DNA from: BAIKAL-G1 sp943369525 | GTDB taxonomy: Bacteria; Cyanobacteriota; Cyanobacteriia; PCC-6307; Cyanobiaceae | Direction of reading: 5' to 3' | NCBI GenBank assembly: GCA_943369525.1 | Contig: CALRNL020000008.1 | Coordinates: 82,982 to 146,981 of the forward strand | Length of the DNA: 64,000 nt | In this document: piece by piece, positions 52,466 to 61,741 of the stretch | Layout of the letters: every line of letters begins with the position of its first letter | How positions within the stretch are numbered: the stretch's first letter is position 1 | Program-made: the position numbers and the translations under genes | Notes under the pieces: model-generated | The model's input: only the letters and a program-made list of their open reading frames with translations | What the model was told of the DNA's origin: nothing | Database searches by the model: none

Positions 52466-53152
52466 GTGCGCTATTGCGTGTTGGCTACGTCAGCGGACCG
52501 TACTGCTACTTCCGTTCCTGTCCACAGCCGCACTGCTCTGGCGGTGCTGTTTGGGGAGCTGGACCGGCTTGGCCCGGATCCGGCGATTGAGCACCTGCGC
52601 CTCTCAGCGCCAGAGCAGGACGCCGATGGCCGGCCCCGTTGGCCCCAGGACTGCGATGGGTCGCAAGAACCCACGTCTGACGAGGGCAGTTCTCAAGATT
52701 CAGGCCAAGGCCCGAGCCCAGAAGAAGCCCGCACTGGCAAACGGTCCACAAAAGGCCGGCGGCCCCGCTCCGTTGGCGTGCGTTATCCCCAGCAGGCCAC
52801 CGGCCGGCGGCCCACCCACGCGGAGGTGGAACATCGGGTCGCCAGCTTGCAGCTATGGCTGGCCCAGCGGCTGCCGATCGTGGTTATCCGCGAGCGAGCG
52901 CAAGCGGATTGGGGGGTGGCCAGCACCTACACGGTCGATAAGTACATCCGCCTGGCCCGCTCCCGCATGGTGGAGGAGCTGATCGATAACCGCCTGGTGC
53001 ACCAGGCCGAACAGATCTACGCGCTGATGGATTGCGCCCGCCGGGCGGCAGAGGCCGAGCAGTTCAGTGCGGCGGTTGGCGCTCACCGGGTAATTGCCGA
53101 GATCAGCGGCATGTTGCGCTCGCCGATCAAGCCCCCGGGGGAGCGGCCATGA
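52466..53152 (+). CDS. Terminase small subunit-like DNA-binding protein
   Basis: A 228-residue protein. The first half is basic, Ser/Arg-rich and probably disordered. The second half is helical with a helix-turn-helix-like segment (VVIRERAQADWGVASTYTVDKYIRLA) followed by a long helix. It overlaps the terminase large subunit start by 4 bases (ATGA), the position expected of a phage TerS. The start may be GTG at 52466 or 52478. TerS sequences diverge strongly, so the assignment rests partly on context. Confidence 0.65.
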   Translation: MRYCVLATSADRTATSVPVHSRTALAVLFGELDRLGPDPAIEHLRLSAPEQDADGRPRWPQDCDGSQEPTSDEGSSQDSGQGPSPEEARTGKRSTKGRRPRSVGVRYPQQATGRRPTHAEVEHRVASLQLWLAQRLPIVVIRERAQADWGVASTYTVDKYIRLARSRMVEELIDNRLVHQAEQIYALMDCARRAAEAEQFSAAVGAHRVIAEISGMLRSPIKPPGERP

Positions 53153-54837
53153 CGACCCGCCGACCCACTCCTGCGGGCAGGAGGCCTCCTAGGGACAAGC
53201 AGGCTTGCCACCTGCCCAGGCCTGTGGATGGCGGCTTGCTGCAGACCCCAAACCAACCCGACCCCTGGGCCGACCCCGGCCTACTGGCCTACCGGGACCC
53301 AGCTAATTGCGACACCCCTTCCTCACCCCAAACCCTGCGGGAGTTCATCCGCGAGGCGTTCCCTCGCTATGGCTTCCACCGCTGGGCGGAGCTGCTGATT
53401 GAACGGCTGCAGGCCGTGGCCGATGGCGAGCTGGGCCGGTTGATCGTGACCTGCCCGCCGCGGCTGGGCAAATCGCTGCTGGTGTCGAAACTCTTTCCGG
53501 CCTACTTCATCCAGCGGCACCCCCAGCTGTTCGCGGCGATCGCCTCCTATTCCGCCGAGCTGGCCTATGCCCATAGCCGGGAGGCGAGGCACTACTACCG
53601 GCTCACCGGCAACTCCCTCTCGAAGGATTCAGCAGCGGTGGGCAACTGGCTCACCCCCCAGCGGGGCGGCTGCATCGCGGCGGGGGTGCGGGGCCCGTTT
53701 ACGGGTAAGGGCTACAGCCTGGGAATTATTGACGACCCCTACAAGGGCCCAGAGGATGCGAAATCGGCATTGCAGCGGGAGAGGCTGATCGATTGGTTGC
53801 GCTCGGTGTGGCTAACCCGGGCCGAACCGGCAGAAGTGGAGGATTCGAGCGGAGTTCTGGTGCCGATCCTGTCGGCCCAGGTGATCGTGCTGACCCGCTG
53901 GGACCACCAGGATGTGGTGGCCTGGTTGATGGAGCAGGAGCGGGGCGAGGCCCCCCAGCACTGGCAGGTGCTGGACCTACCGGCGATCGCCGAGCCCCCA
54001 GAGGATCGCCCCCAGTTCCCTCCCACCTGCACCCTGGTGCCTGACTGGCGCAAGCCAGGGGAGGCCCTTTGCCCGGAACGATTCCCCCTGGGTGAACTGC
54101 TCAAGATCCGGGCCCGGCTGGGCTCCTACTGGTGGCAGGCGCTCTACCAGCAGCGGCCCTCCCCGGCGGCTGGGTCGATTTTCTTGCGGGCCTGGATCCG
54201 GCCGCCGTTTGAACGGCAGGGGAAACGCCACTACGGGCCATTGATCCTGAGCTGTGATCTGTCGTTCAAGGGGGAGGAGGACAGCGACCACTGCGGCTTT
54301 GTGCTGATGGGGTTGCTGCACCCCGATCCGAAGAGCGTGGCGACAGGCGATCAGAGGGCTAACCCCCAGGGCAATCCCCAAGGCAGGCCAATCGCCACTC
54401 CCGTCCGGGAGCTGGAGATCGAGGTGCTGTGGGCGGCCCGCCATCGCTTTGGCCTGCCGGAAACAGTGAAGTTCCTTCTGGCTTCTATGGCGGCCCTGCA
54501 GCAGCAGGGGCTCAAGCCCGATGCGGTGCTGATCGAGGACGCCGCCAACGGCCCGGCTGTGCTGCAGCTGCTGCGCCGCAAGGTGCCGGGCCTGCTGCCG
54601 ATCACGGCCCGGGGCAGCAAGGAATCACGGGCCCATGCGGTGGCACCACTGCTGGAGGCGGGCCAGGTGCGCTTTCACCACCGGGCCGCTCCCTTGGTGG
54701 AGGAACTCCCCCGCTTCCCCAAGGGCAGCAAGGACCTAGTCGATGCCTTTGGCCACGGGGCCCTGTGGCTGGAGGCCCGCTACTGGCGCGGCCTGGGGCT
54801 GAAGCAGGGGCCGATGCCGCTGTTGCTGTCGCGCTGA
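53149..54837 (+). CDS. terL: Phage terminase large subunit
   Basis: A 562-residue DNA-packaging motor. The ATPase has a Walker A-like motif CPPRLGKS (residues 102-109), Walker B with IIDD (193-196), and a C-motif candidate VIVLTRWDHQD. The RNase H-like nuclease acidic residues are in LSCDLSFKG, IEDAANGPAVL and KDLVDAFGHG. The ATG overlaps the TerS-like stop, and the stop overlaps the next ATG (TGATG). The enzyme cuts and pumps phage DNA into proheads. It looks intact. Confidence 0.92.
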   Translation: MTTRRPTPAGRRPPRDKQACHLPRPVDGGLLQTPNQPDPWADPGLLAYRDPANCDTPSSPQTLREFIREAFPRYGFHRWAELLIERLQAVADGELGRLIVTCPPRLGKSLLVSKLFPAYFIQRHPQLFAAIASYSAELAYAHSREARHYYRLTGNSLSKDSAAVGNWLTPQRGGCIAAGVRGPFTGKGYSLGIIDDPYKGPEDAKSALQRERLIDWLRSVWLTRAEPAEVEDSSGVLVPILSAQVIVLTRWDHQDVVAWLMEQERGEAPQHWQVLDLPAIAEPPEDRPQFPPTCTLVPDWRKPGEALCPERFPLGELLKIRARLGSYWWQALYQQRPSPAAGSIFLRAWIRPPFERQGKRHYGPLILSCDLSFKGEEDSDHCGFVLMGLLHPDPKSVATGDQRANPQGNPQGRPIATPVRELEIEVLWAARHRFGLPETVKFLLASMAALQQQGLKPDAVLIEDAANGPAVLQLLRRKVPGLLPITARGSKESRAHAVAPLLEAGQVRFHHRAAPLVEELPRFPKGSKDLVDAFGHGALWLEARYWRGLGLKQGPMPLLLSR

Positions 54838-55463
54838 TGGAAGCGATCCAGCTGGTATTGACCTTTCAAACGGAGGTCCAGGTCTGTCAAAGGCCCGGTG
54901 GCGAGAGGCGCCGGGGCCATACCCCCGGCACTCGCTGCGGCTCCGCGGGGTGCTCCGGTGCAGCGCCTGCCCGCCAATGCCCCAGGCCCCATCAGCAACT
55001 ACAAGCGCCTCACCCGAGACCAAGGCGCCAGCGGCCGGTCCATCCCCATGCCGCTGCCCATGCCTTGGCCCTGGCCCATGGGGACCTGGCCGACAGGATC
55101 GCTGGCAACTTCGCCCGGCGCACCAGCCATCCGTTTGATGACCTGCGCCAGCTGGCAATGATTGGCCTGCTCAAGGCTGCCCTGCGCTTTGACGGCAGCG
55201 GTGGCCGCCAGTTCCGGCCCTATGGGCGCACCTTTGCCAACGGCGAGATCACCCATTACCTGCGGGATCACGGCTATGCGATCAAGGTGCCGCCGACCTG
55301 GCGGGATCTCTACGCAAGCGGGCAGAAGCTGCTGCGGCAGGGGGTAGAGCCGGCGGATGTGCCGGTGCGGTTAGGGATTAGGGCGGAGCGGTGGCAGGAG
55401 ATCTGTGGAGCCTGCAGTGTGCGGGTGGTGGCGTTGGGGGTGGAGGTGATAGGGGTAATTTAG
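54837..55463 (+). CDS. Sigma-70 region 2-containing protein, N-terminus doubtful
   Basis: The C-terminal half (from about 55060) is clearly sigma region 2 and the start of region 3: LADRIAGNF, FDDLRQLAMIGLLKAALRFDGS, FRPYGRTFANGEITHYLRDHG. There is no region 4. The ATG at 54837 overlaps the terL stop. However, the first 75 or so residues are Arg/Cys/Pro-rich and look like the wrong frame, while the +1 frame (54898-55080) reads more naturally. A frameshift or an internal TTG start (55065) is possible. It may direct phage gene expression. Confidence 0.65.
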   Translation: MEAIQLVLTFQTEVQVCQRPGGERRRGHTPGTRCGSAGCSGAAPARQCPRPHQQLQAPHPRPRRQRPVHPHAAAHALALAHGDLADRIAGNFARRTSHPFDDLRQLAMIGLLKAALRFDGSGGRQFRPYGRTFANGEITHYLRDHGYAIKVPPTWRDLYASGQKLLRQGVEPADVPVRLGIRAERWQEICGACSVRVVALGVEVIGVI

Positions 55464-55537
55464 GCTAGCTAAATGGTAAAATTATAACTCTAAAGTTAGG
55501 GAATGCCGTAAAAATTTGCTTGCAAATGCAAAAGTGC

Positions 55538-56410
55538 TCACTTGAGAAGGTCTTGCTTGGGTGCATCTATTAGCGTCAAGCACATAACTCTTTCCCACTC
55601 ATTGGCGAATGATGCTCTTTCAATCGCTGACCTCAAAATGCATTCTTTCGCTTGATCAAAGTCTATAATCTGCGACAAAGTCGTAATATTATCTGTGTAT
55701 ACAGGAAGTCTTACTGCTGCCTCTATAGAGAATCTCTTGCTCAAATCGAAGGCCGTGAAATGATATTGCACTCGAAGCTTGTGAGATTGATCCCAGTGTT
55801 CCGGAGCTTGAACGAAATACTCAATAACCCCAGGCTCAAGGTCTTTGCCAGGGACGTGGCGTGCAAATAACCATTGTTCGCAAAAATAGCGGTCACTATC
55901 TAAATAAGGATGCAATATTTGCTCTGATAAGCTTGAGGCGTAATAATTTCCTTTGCTCTCCATGTTGCAGTCTCTACATGAAGGGACTAGGTTATCCAGA
56001 TGTACTGAGAATTTTGGATACTCTGCTTTAGGCAGGTAATGATCCAAGTTTCGAGGCCGACCAACTCCCCCACAATAAGGACATTTTTCTTTGGCCGCAG
56101 TTATCAGAGAGTCATAGATGGCGCGGGCCTTAGGCTTATTCTGAGCTGAAAAGTAATTATCATAAAGCTTTATTAGCTCCGATTTTGTTAAGTCGCCAAG
56201 TATTACTGGGTCAACATCAATTTGCTTTGGGATCGGAGTTAACGTATGCAGCTTCTCAGAACATGCTAGCCCATTGTATTCAATGGCAGCATCTTCAAGG
56301 TAATGCCGATTGTCCTGGATCTTTTTAAGAAATTTCTTGTCGCCAATGCCTTGGCAGCAAAGGTCAATAGCAGTATCGCTTGTATATGCTGATTGATGGA
56401 GTTTGAACAT
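55538..56410 (-). CDS. HNH endonuclease, PtuB-like
   Basis: A 290-residue protein. A zinc-finger-type HNH domain lies in the middle: CPYC (Cys110, Cys113), LDHYLPK (Asp123-His124) and SCRDCN (Cys145, Cys148). Around these are long helical regions. ATG at 56410 overlaps the ATPase stop (TGATG), so the two are translationally coupled. ATPase plus HNH is the organisation of Septu (PtuA-PtuB) anti-phage defence, where the HNH subunit cleaves DNA. Codon use and AT-richness differ from the neighbours. Confidence 0.85.
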   Translation of the reverse strand: MFKLHQSAYTSDTAIDLCCQGIGDKKFLKKIQDNRHYLEDAAIEYNGLACSEKLHTLTPIPKQIDVDPVILGDLTKSELIKLYDNYFSAQNKPKARAIYDSLITAAKEKCPYCGGVGRPRNLDHYLPKAEYPKFSVHLDNLVPSCRDCNMESKGNYYASSLSEQILHPYLDSDRYFCEQWLFARHVPGKDLEPGVIEYFVQAPEHWDQSHKLRVQYHFTAFDLSKRFSIEAAVRLPVYTDNITTLSQIIDFDQAKECILRSAIERASFANEWERVMCLTLIDAPKQDLLK

Positions 56411-57933
56411 CAAATACCGGCCCTTTCGCGATATGTTACCAGTGTTTTCAACATCGCACGCGCTTCAAGACCAAGTTGATTTTTGTATTCTGTTACTATC
56501 TCTTGGTAAGAATTTCCACTTTTTACAGATTCAACTAGTAGGTCGTGAAATCCAGATCTCACAACTTCGAGACCAAATACTTCTCTGGTAAGAATTCCAA
56601 CATTTTCGCCAAATGTCTCGATGCTAGGCCTACTCGAATCTGTCAGTATTCCAACTCGATTGAGTTTCCAAACGCATGATTTTGGCACTTCCTGTAGAAC
56701 TACTGGTGAGTGGGTTGCAATGATAGCCACCCCGTTTCGATCGAGAAGCAATTCAGACAATGCTCGAATAAACGCTGATAGCAATGGTGGATGAAGGTGG
56801 CTTTCTGGCTCATCAATAAGGACCAGCGTCTTTTCTTCAACCGTTGCAACGAGTCTGGTGATGGTAAGCAATACTATCGCGTGGCCAGAGCTTGTGATTT
56901 TAATTACTTGACGAGCTTTGCTGTCGAGCTCATCATGAACGCTAGTTATGCTGGCAAGATCTTTTAAACCTAAGCATGCAAAATTTTCATCTGACTCTAG
57001 CAAGTCGATTAACTTAAGCCATCTTTCTTTTTTTTGCTTCTGACGAAAACATGCTTTCAGTGCCTGAATAAAATCTTCATCAATCTCATCTCTAGTCTTA
57101 TGAGCGCCTTCTTCTTTCTTAAGTCCTATGTAAAAGTAGCATGCCCCTAATGAAGGATTGATTTGATCTGAGGGAGGTTTAAAGCCATCGAAAGCACTAA
57201 ACGAAACCGAAACTAAGCTGCTGAAATAATCGTTACCTATGGCTTGGTCGCCGAATCTTTCGGTATCATAAAATTTTCCATCTGCCTGGGCTTCCCTCGT
57301 GATGGCATCTGTCATTCCATTGAGGAGCGTAGTTTTGCCTACACCATTGCGTCCAATAATTGCATGAATATTTGTACTAGGCTTGGATGCAATTTCTACA
57401 TTGAAATCCAATTCAATTGCGCACGTTATGGCATTTGAAGATCTAGCAAACTTAAATGAATAATTTGTCAGAGGCGGGTGGCCAGCCAGTACCCTTGAAA
57501 ATTGCCCTTTGATAATAGATAAACTGATTTCCCTAAGCAAAGAAACTCGAAATACCTCCTCATTTATTGCTGTGTTTATTAGCTCAGGCGAAAAAACGAT
57601 ATCATTCAAGGCATTAAGTAGAATCGTTCTGAGGTCGACTGACAACGACGATATTCTACTGTAATAGCCAACATCCTGACCCAAGGAAAAATAATTATTA
57701 GGGAGCTGATCGAACGTATTGCCAAGTGTTGAGTGAGTCGAAGTGAGACTGGTTTGACCTGTATACCCAATCTTCACGTAGCCAAGAGAGTGCAGCTCTC
57801 CAAGCTCATCAACGACTTCTAAGTCAAATGAGGATACGAATGAGTAGTCGTTCCAATGATCAATCTTGAGATATCCAGTACTGAATTCTAGTGGCGGTAC
57901 GTTTGTGCCACTTGGCAGGACGATGAATTTCAT
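56410..57933 (-). CDS. OLD/ABC-like ATPase, PtuA-like
   Basis: A 507-residue ATPase. Walker A is GRNGVGKT (194-201), an ABC-signature-like SSGH is at 348-351, Walker B is VLIDEPE (371-377) and the switch histidine is 408 in IATHSP. The first 190 residues are a separate alpha/beta region that may contribute to recognition. It is the first gene of a two-gene minus-strand operon with the HNH nuclease, as in Septu. The TOPRIM domain of OLD nucleases is absent. Confidence 0.87.
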   Translation of the reverse strand: MKFIVLPSGTNVPPLEFSTGYLKIDHWNDYSFVSSFDLEVVDELGELHSLGYVKIGYTGQTSLTSTHSTLGNTFDQLPNNYFSLGQDVGYYSRISSLSVDLRTILLNALNDIVFSPELINTAINEEVFRVSLLREISLSIIKGQFSRVLAGHPPLTNYSFKFARSSNAITCAIELDFNVEIASKPSTNIHAIIGRNGVGKTTLLNGMTDAITREAQADGKFYDTERFGDQAIGNDYFSSLVSVSFSAFDGFKPPSDQINPSLGACYFYIGLKKEEGAHKTRDEIDEDFIQALKACFRQKQKKERWLKLIDLLESDENFACLGLKDLASITSVHDELDSKARQVIKITSSGHAIVLLTITRLVATVEEKTLVLIDEPESHLHPPLLSAFIRALSELLLDRNGVAIIATHSPVVLQEVPKSCVWKLNRVGILTDSSRPSIETFGENVGILTREVFGLEVVRSGFHDLLVESVKSGNSYQEIVTEYKNQLGLEARAMLKTLVTYRERAGI

Positions 57934-58413
57934 TGATTAACAACAAGTACGCCTTTAAGTAAAGCATGATTAGTAATTTGCAATGACGGGGGTTCAAGCA
58001 CGTCGCCGAACGCAATTGGAGTAATCATGCTAGGGGATGACTAAAATTGCAACTACGTGACTATAGGAGTGCTTTTTATTTTTGCAACAGATTAAGAGTT
58101 GTAGCTTGTGTCGGCATAGTCCTCGATAGGCTGCTATGGATTATAGGTCTACAGCTTGTAGCTCTTAGCTAAAATGAAGCAGTTTATAGCCTGAAAAACC
58201 AAGAAAAAGAAATCTTCTTGAGATCATTGCATTGTAAGTTTACCGGTCTATTGGGTGATCACTCTCGAGTCCGGGTAGTTATTCAGGCTATCCAGTAATT
58301 AACTGGCTTGTCCTTGAATTTATATACTTTTTATTGGGTTTGCGGTTCCTGATTGTCAGATGGCTTTCCTTCTGCCCTACCCCTGGCAATAGCCCCCAGC
58401 CACCCCAGCCCCG
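57934..58413. other. AT-rich intergenic region upstream of the ATPase-HNH operon
   Basis: About 480 bases with much lower GC than the phage genes on the right; the change comes near 58370. It should contain the operon promoter. The sequence TGTAGCTTGTG near 58097 and CTACAGCTTGTAG near 58150 are similar short blocks. No gene was found. Confidence 0.5.
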
Positions 58414-60013
58414 TTGCCGCGCAGCAACCCGAGCCGCCCACGCCGCCGCAACCGCTGGCAGGCGCTGACTCCTGAGGAGCTGCAGGCCCAGGCTGCCGAG
58501 CAGCGCATGCAGGGTGGCCGCCCCTTGCCCTGGCAGCCCCACCCTTTCTTGGTGGCAGTGCAGGACCGGCTGCAGCTGGTGGCCGACTGCTGGAACCTGC
58601 TCGATGGCACCGGTTGCCAGTCGCGGCGGGGCCTGTACCTACCCCAGGACAGCAGGAGCCAGAAGCTGCCTCCCTGCAGCGGCTAGCCAATGCCTGGCCG
58701 AGTGGCTTTTTCCGCGATGCCTGTGCACCTACGCCGGGATGCTGGCCTCGGTTCAATGGTGCGACCTCCCGGGCTCCTTGGCGGGGGTGCTCAGCGATGT
58801 GGACGGGCTCGGGACGGACCTGGGTGTGTTTTTGTTCTTGGCCGACCGGCTGGTGCTGCGCGATGGCGGGGCGTTGGTGCTGGTGCTGCCGGCCGAACAC
58901 CGCTGGCCGTCAGAAGGGCACCGGCAGGAGGCGATCCGGCGGGGTGATCGGCTGTCCTTGCCGCGGCTGGCGTTGGTGCCCCGGCGGGATTGCCTGGACT
59001 GGCAGCTGGCCAATGGCGACGGCCTGCCGCAACGGATCCGTTGGCGGGAGCGGTGCAGCCAGGGCCAGGCCCAAGCCAAAGCCCAGGGATTCGACCCCCA
59101 GCTTGCTGGCGGGGTGGCCGTTCACCTGCTGGGCCCGGGCTCTCCTCTAGAGCAGCCCGAGGACCCGGAGGGCTGGATCTACCGGGAGGCCCTGCTGCAA
59201 CCGGGGGGCCTGCAGCTCAGTAGTTATCGGGCGGTGGCCAGCAGTACCGAACCCGCTGGCTACCGGGCCGAACGGATCGGAAAGCCCTTGGTGCTCCCAG
59301 GCCAGCAGCACCTGCCAGCGGTTTGGTACGCCGCCGATGGCGCGGCCTTTGGAGAAGGAGATCTCCCCCACCTAGGCCTGGCCAACCAGTACCTCAACCA
59401 CTACCGCCTCAAAAGCGACTACGAGGATTTACTCAGCCGCTGCGCCCTACCGGTGGGGGTGCGCACCGGCCTGGTCGATCAGTTCGGATATCAGCGCGAT
59501 GAGGACGGCGCCGGCCGCCAGCCGGAACAGCTGACGCTTTCGACCAGCACCTTCATGGACCTACCCGAGGGAGCCGATTTCCAATGGAAGGAGATCCGGG
59601 CCCAGTCCCTGGCGGAACACCGGGCCTACCTGACGTTGCTGGATGAAACCATGCACCGCGATGCCCTAGTGCCGACCCAGAACCGGGGTGCGGGTCGCAG
59701 TGACACAGAGATTTCCCTTTGCGCCGGCCAGGCCTACGCCTTGCTGCAATCGCTGGCGACCCAGAAGAGCTCAATCTTTTCGTCACTCCTTGGTCACTGG
59801 TGCCGCCAGAGCGGCGAGACTTTGGCGCCAGTGGCTGGGATCTCCCTGAGCGTGACCCCGATGACGCCGCCGGTGCGGCCCCAGCCGAGCGTGGCCGAAT
59901 GGCTGGAACTGGAGGCCCGGGGCGTGATCAACCGCGACGAACTGCGTCAACAGCTGGCGATCAGCGCGGCGCCCGGGCAGGTGAACCCGGTGGGGCAAGG
60001 GGCATTGCCATGA
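58414..60013 (+). pseudogene. DUF4055 portal-like phage gene with N-terminal frameshifts
   Basis: The product reads like a DUF4055 phage portal. The protein needs three frames. Frame A (58414, MPRSNPSRPRRRNRWQALT) runs through RLQLVADCWNLLDGTG and YLPQ. A second frame carries QEPEAASLQRLANAWPSGFF. The third frame carries TYAGMLASVQWCDLPGSLAG onward to the stop at 60013. The shifts lie near 58640-58660 and 58720-58735. The long third frame (from about 58730) encodes the portal body. Inactivated gene or sequencing errors are both possible. It overlaps the next start by 4 bases. Confidence 0.75.
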
Positions 60014-60495
60014 CCACAGGAGCTGCGAGTAGCTGGCGAGCCGGGGACCTGGAGGCGATCCGTTCTGCCCTGGGCATCCCGGTGAGTGTGGCCTCGATTG
60101 GGGCGATCGGTCGTGCGATGGCTGAGCTGGAGCGGGACTATCCGGCAGGCGTCGGCGTCGCCGTGGGGTGCCTGGAGCGGATCGCCGCGATCGACCAGCA
60201 ACTGGCCAGCACCCCGGTGAATGCCGAGCCGGTGGTGATCAAGACCAGCCGCAAGGGGGCCGCAGCGCCTGTGCCAGCTGAGCTGCCGAAACGAAAGCTG
60301 GACGTGATCGAGTTCGCCACCGAGCTGCTGATCGAGGAGGTGGCGACCGAGTACGTCTTGCCGGAAAGCCAGGGCCTGAGCCTGGCGACCCAACGGCGCC
60401 AGGAGGTGGAGGCCTTGCTGCTGGTGCTGCCGGGGCTGCGGGTGTGGCAACTCCAGGCGCCTCCCCGGTTCCAGGGCCGGCTAGAGCGCAGCTAA
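60010..60495 (+). CDS. Phage-module hypothetical protein
   Basis: A 161-residue protein, ATG overlapping the portal stop (ATGA) and stop overlapping the next ATG (TAATG). It has helical stretches (AIGRAMAELERDYPAGVGVA, LDVIEFATELLIEEVATEYV). Its position right after a portal gene is where a head-tail connector or completion protein would be, but no motif supports this. Confidence 0.7.
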   Translation: MTTGAASSWRAGDLEAIRSALGIPVSVASIGAIGRAMAELERDYPAGVGVAVGCLERIAAIDQQLASTPVNAEPVVIKTSRKGAAAPVPAELPKRKLDVIEFATELLIEEVATEYVLPESQGLSLATQRRQEVEALLLVLPGLRVWQLQAPPRFQGRLERS

Positions 60496-61529
60496 TGGGC
60501 CAGAGCCTGCCAACAGCGATGGCCCTGCAGGGAGTGGCGAATGCCCGCCTGCTGCTGCACCAGCTTGATTACCCCGGCGCCATAACCGCCAAGCCCATCG
60601 CCCGCCAAACCTGGGAGGTCTCCTTGAAGCAAGTGGATCTGATCTCCAGCCGCGACAACGGCCCGGGGATCGATACCGGCGACATCCTGTGTGAGGGCTA
60701 CCTGTGTCGAGCGGCCTTGCTGCCGGCAAGGACATCGGAGCCCTGGGACTGGCTCGCGAAGGAGCTGCCCTGGCAAGAACCCGGCCTGAGGGCAGTCATG
60801 GAGGAAGCGGCGGGCAGCCGCCGTTCAACAATCGAGGTGCCGGCTGAGGGCCTCTGTTGGTTTGGCGATCTGGGCGGCCTGACGACGCCCGGGTCGTTGC
60901 CGGACCAGCCGCGGGCCGTGCTGGCGGGGGTGTCGCTGCTGCTGGTGGGTGCGGCCTATGGCCCGGGCGGGATTGGGACGTTGCTGCAGGCGGAGCTGGG
61001 TGAGGCGATCACGGTGGCGATCAAGCCCAACCGGGTGCAGGTGATCGGTCCGGGCGACACGTTGGCGGTTCTGGCTGATCGCTACGGGACAACGATTGAG
61101 GCCCTGCGGCAGGTGAACCCGGAGCTGCAGGACCTCAAGGGCATTGCAACGGCCCAGGGCGATTCGCTCTACCGGTTGGCGGGGCGGTACGGCACCAGCA
61201 CCGGGTCCCTGCGCCAGGACAATCCCGTTTTGATGCAGTCGGTCCCCCACCTGGTGGCAGATGGCGACACCCTCGCCAACCTGGCGAGCCGCCAGCAGGA
61301 AACCGTAAGTGCACTGCGGCTCTTCAACCCCCAGCTGGCCCGTTATCCGGCGTCGGCGCTATTGCCAGCGGGCGTTGTGATCCAGCTACCGGCGATCGGG
61401 GTGGCCGATGCCTTGGCGGTGGGCCTACCCCTGCTGGTGCCCCAGGTTGAACCGGGCGATCTGCTGCCGTTGGGGGGCTGGGTGTTGTTGCTGACCCAGC
61501 GGGGGGTGGGTGGTTTGGCGGAGTTTTGA
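60495..61529 (+). CDS. LysM-repeat phage-module protein
   Basis: A 344-residue protein. The first 200 residues are unknown. Three LysM-like units follow: VIGPGDTLAVLADRYGTTIE, a second around GDSLYRLAGRYGTST, and a third around GDTLANLASRQQETV. A hydrophobic C-terminus follows. LysM units bind peptidoglycan, and in phages they occur in baseplate or tail proteins. The 3' end is duplicated at 62657-62866. The start overlaps the preceding stop (TAATG). Confidence 0.78.
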   Translation: MGQSLPTAMALQGVANARLLLHQLDYPGAITAKPIARQTWEVSLKQVDLISSRDNGPGIDTGDILCEGYLCRAALLPARTSEPWDWLAKELPWQEPGLRAVMEEAAGSRRSTIEVPAEGLCWFGDLGGLTTPGSLPDQPRAVLAGVSLLLVGAAYGPGGIGTLLQAELGEAITVAIKPNRVQVIGPGDTLAVLADRYGTTIEALRQVNPELQDLKGIATAQGDSLYRLAGRYGTSTGSLRQDNPVLMQSVPHLVADGDTLANLASRQQETVSALRLFNPQLARYPASALLPAGVVIQLPAIGVADALAVGLPLLVPQVEPGDLLPLGGWVLLLTQRGVGGLAEF

Positions 61530-61584
61530 GGGGATAGGGCTGGGCCCGCTTGATCAGCGGCAGCGGCGTCATCTTTTCTGGCAG
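61374..61584 (+). repeat. Direct repeat, copy 1 (3' end of the LysM gene)
   Basis: Covers the last 50 or so codons of the LysM gene and about 55 bases beyond. It matches 62657-62866 with many substitutions and a one-base indel; the longest identical runs include CTGGTGCCCCAGGT and GGTGGTTTGGCGGAGTT. Confidence 0.85.
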
Positions 61585-61732
61585 TTACCGGGCCGGATCG
61601 TCACTGTTGCTTCGACAGCTGGCGGCCCGCCCTATGGGCACCGAGATGGGACAGCTGCAGCATCATGACCGTGGGCAAGCCATGGCCGGTGCCGCCGGAG
61701 TGGGTGGCGATCAGCCAGCGCAGGACTCTTAG
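61550..61732 (+). CDS. Short open frame after the LysM gene, probably a truncated phage gene
   Basis: A 60-residue frame from TTG (LISGSGVIFSGSYRAGSS) to a TAG. The first ten residues are similar to a frame in the repeat copy downstream (LISGSVVNFPG). This suggests the start of the next phage gene, cut off. No family is recognised. Confidence 0.35.
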   Translation: MISGSGVIFSGSYRAGSSLLLRQLAARPMGTEMGQLQHHDRGQAMAGAAGVGGDQPAQDS

Positions 61733-61741
61733 CTGTTGTGT

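Noticed and set aside
52022..52480. Complete HEPN-MNT toxin-antitoxin pair
   Set aside because: Only the MNT half is present; no HEPN-like frame was found on either side.
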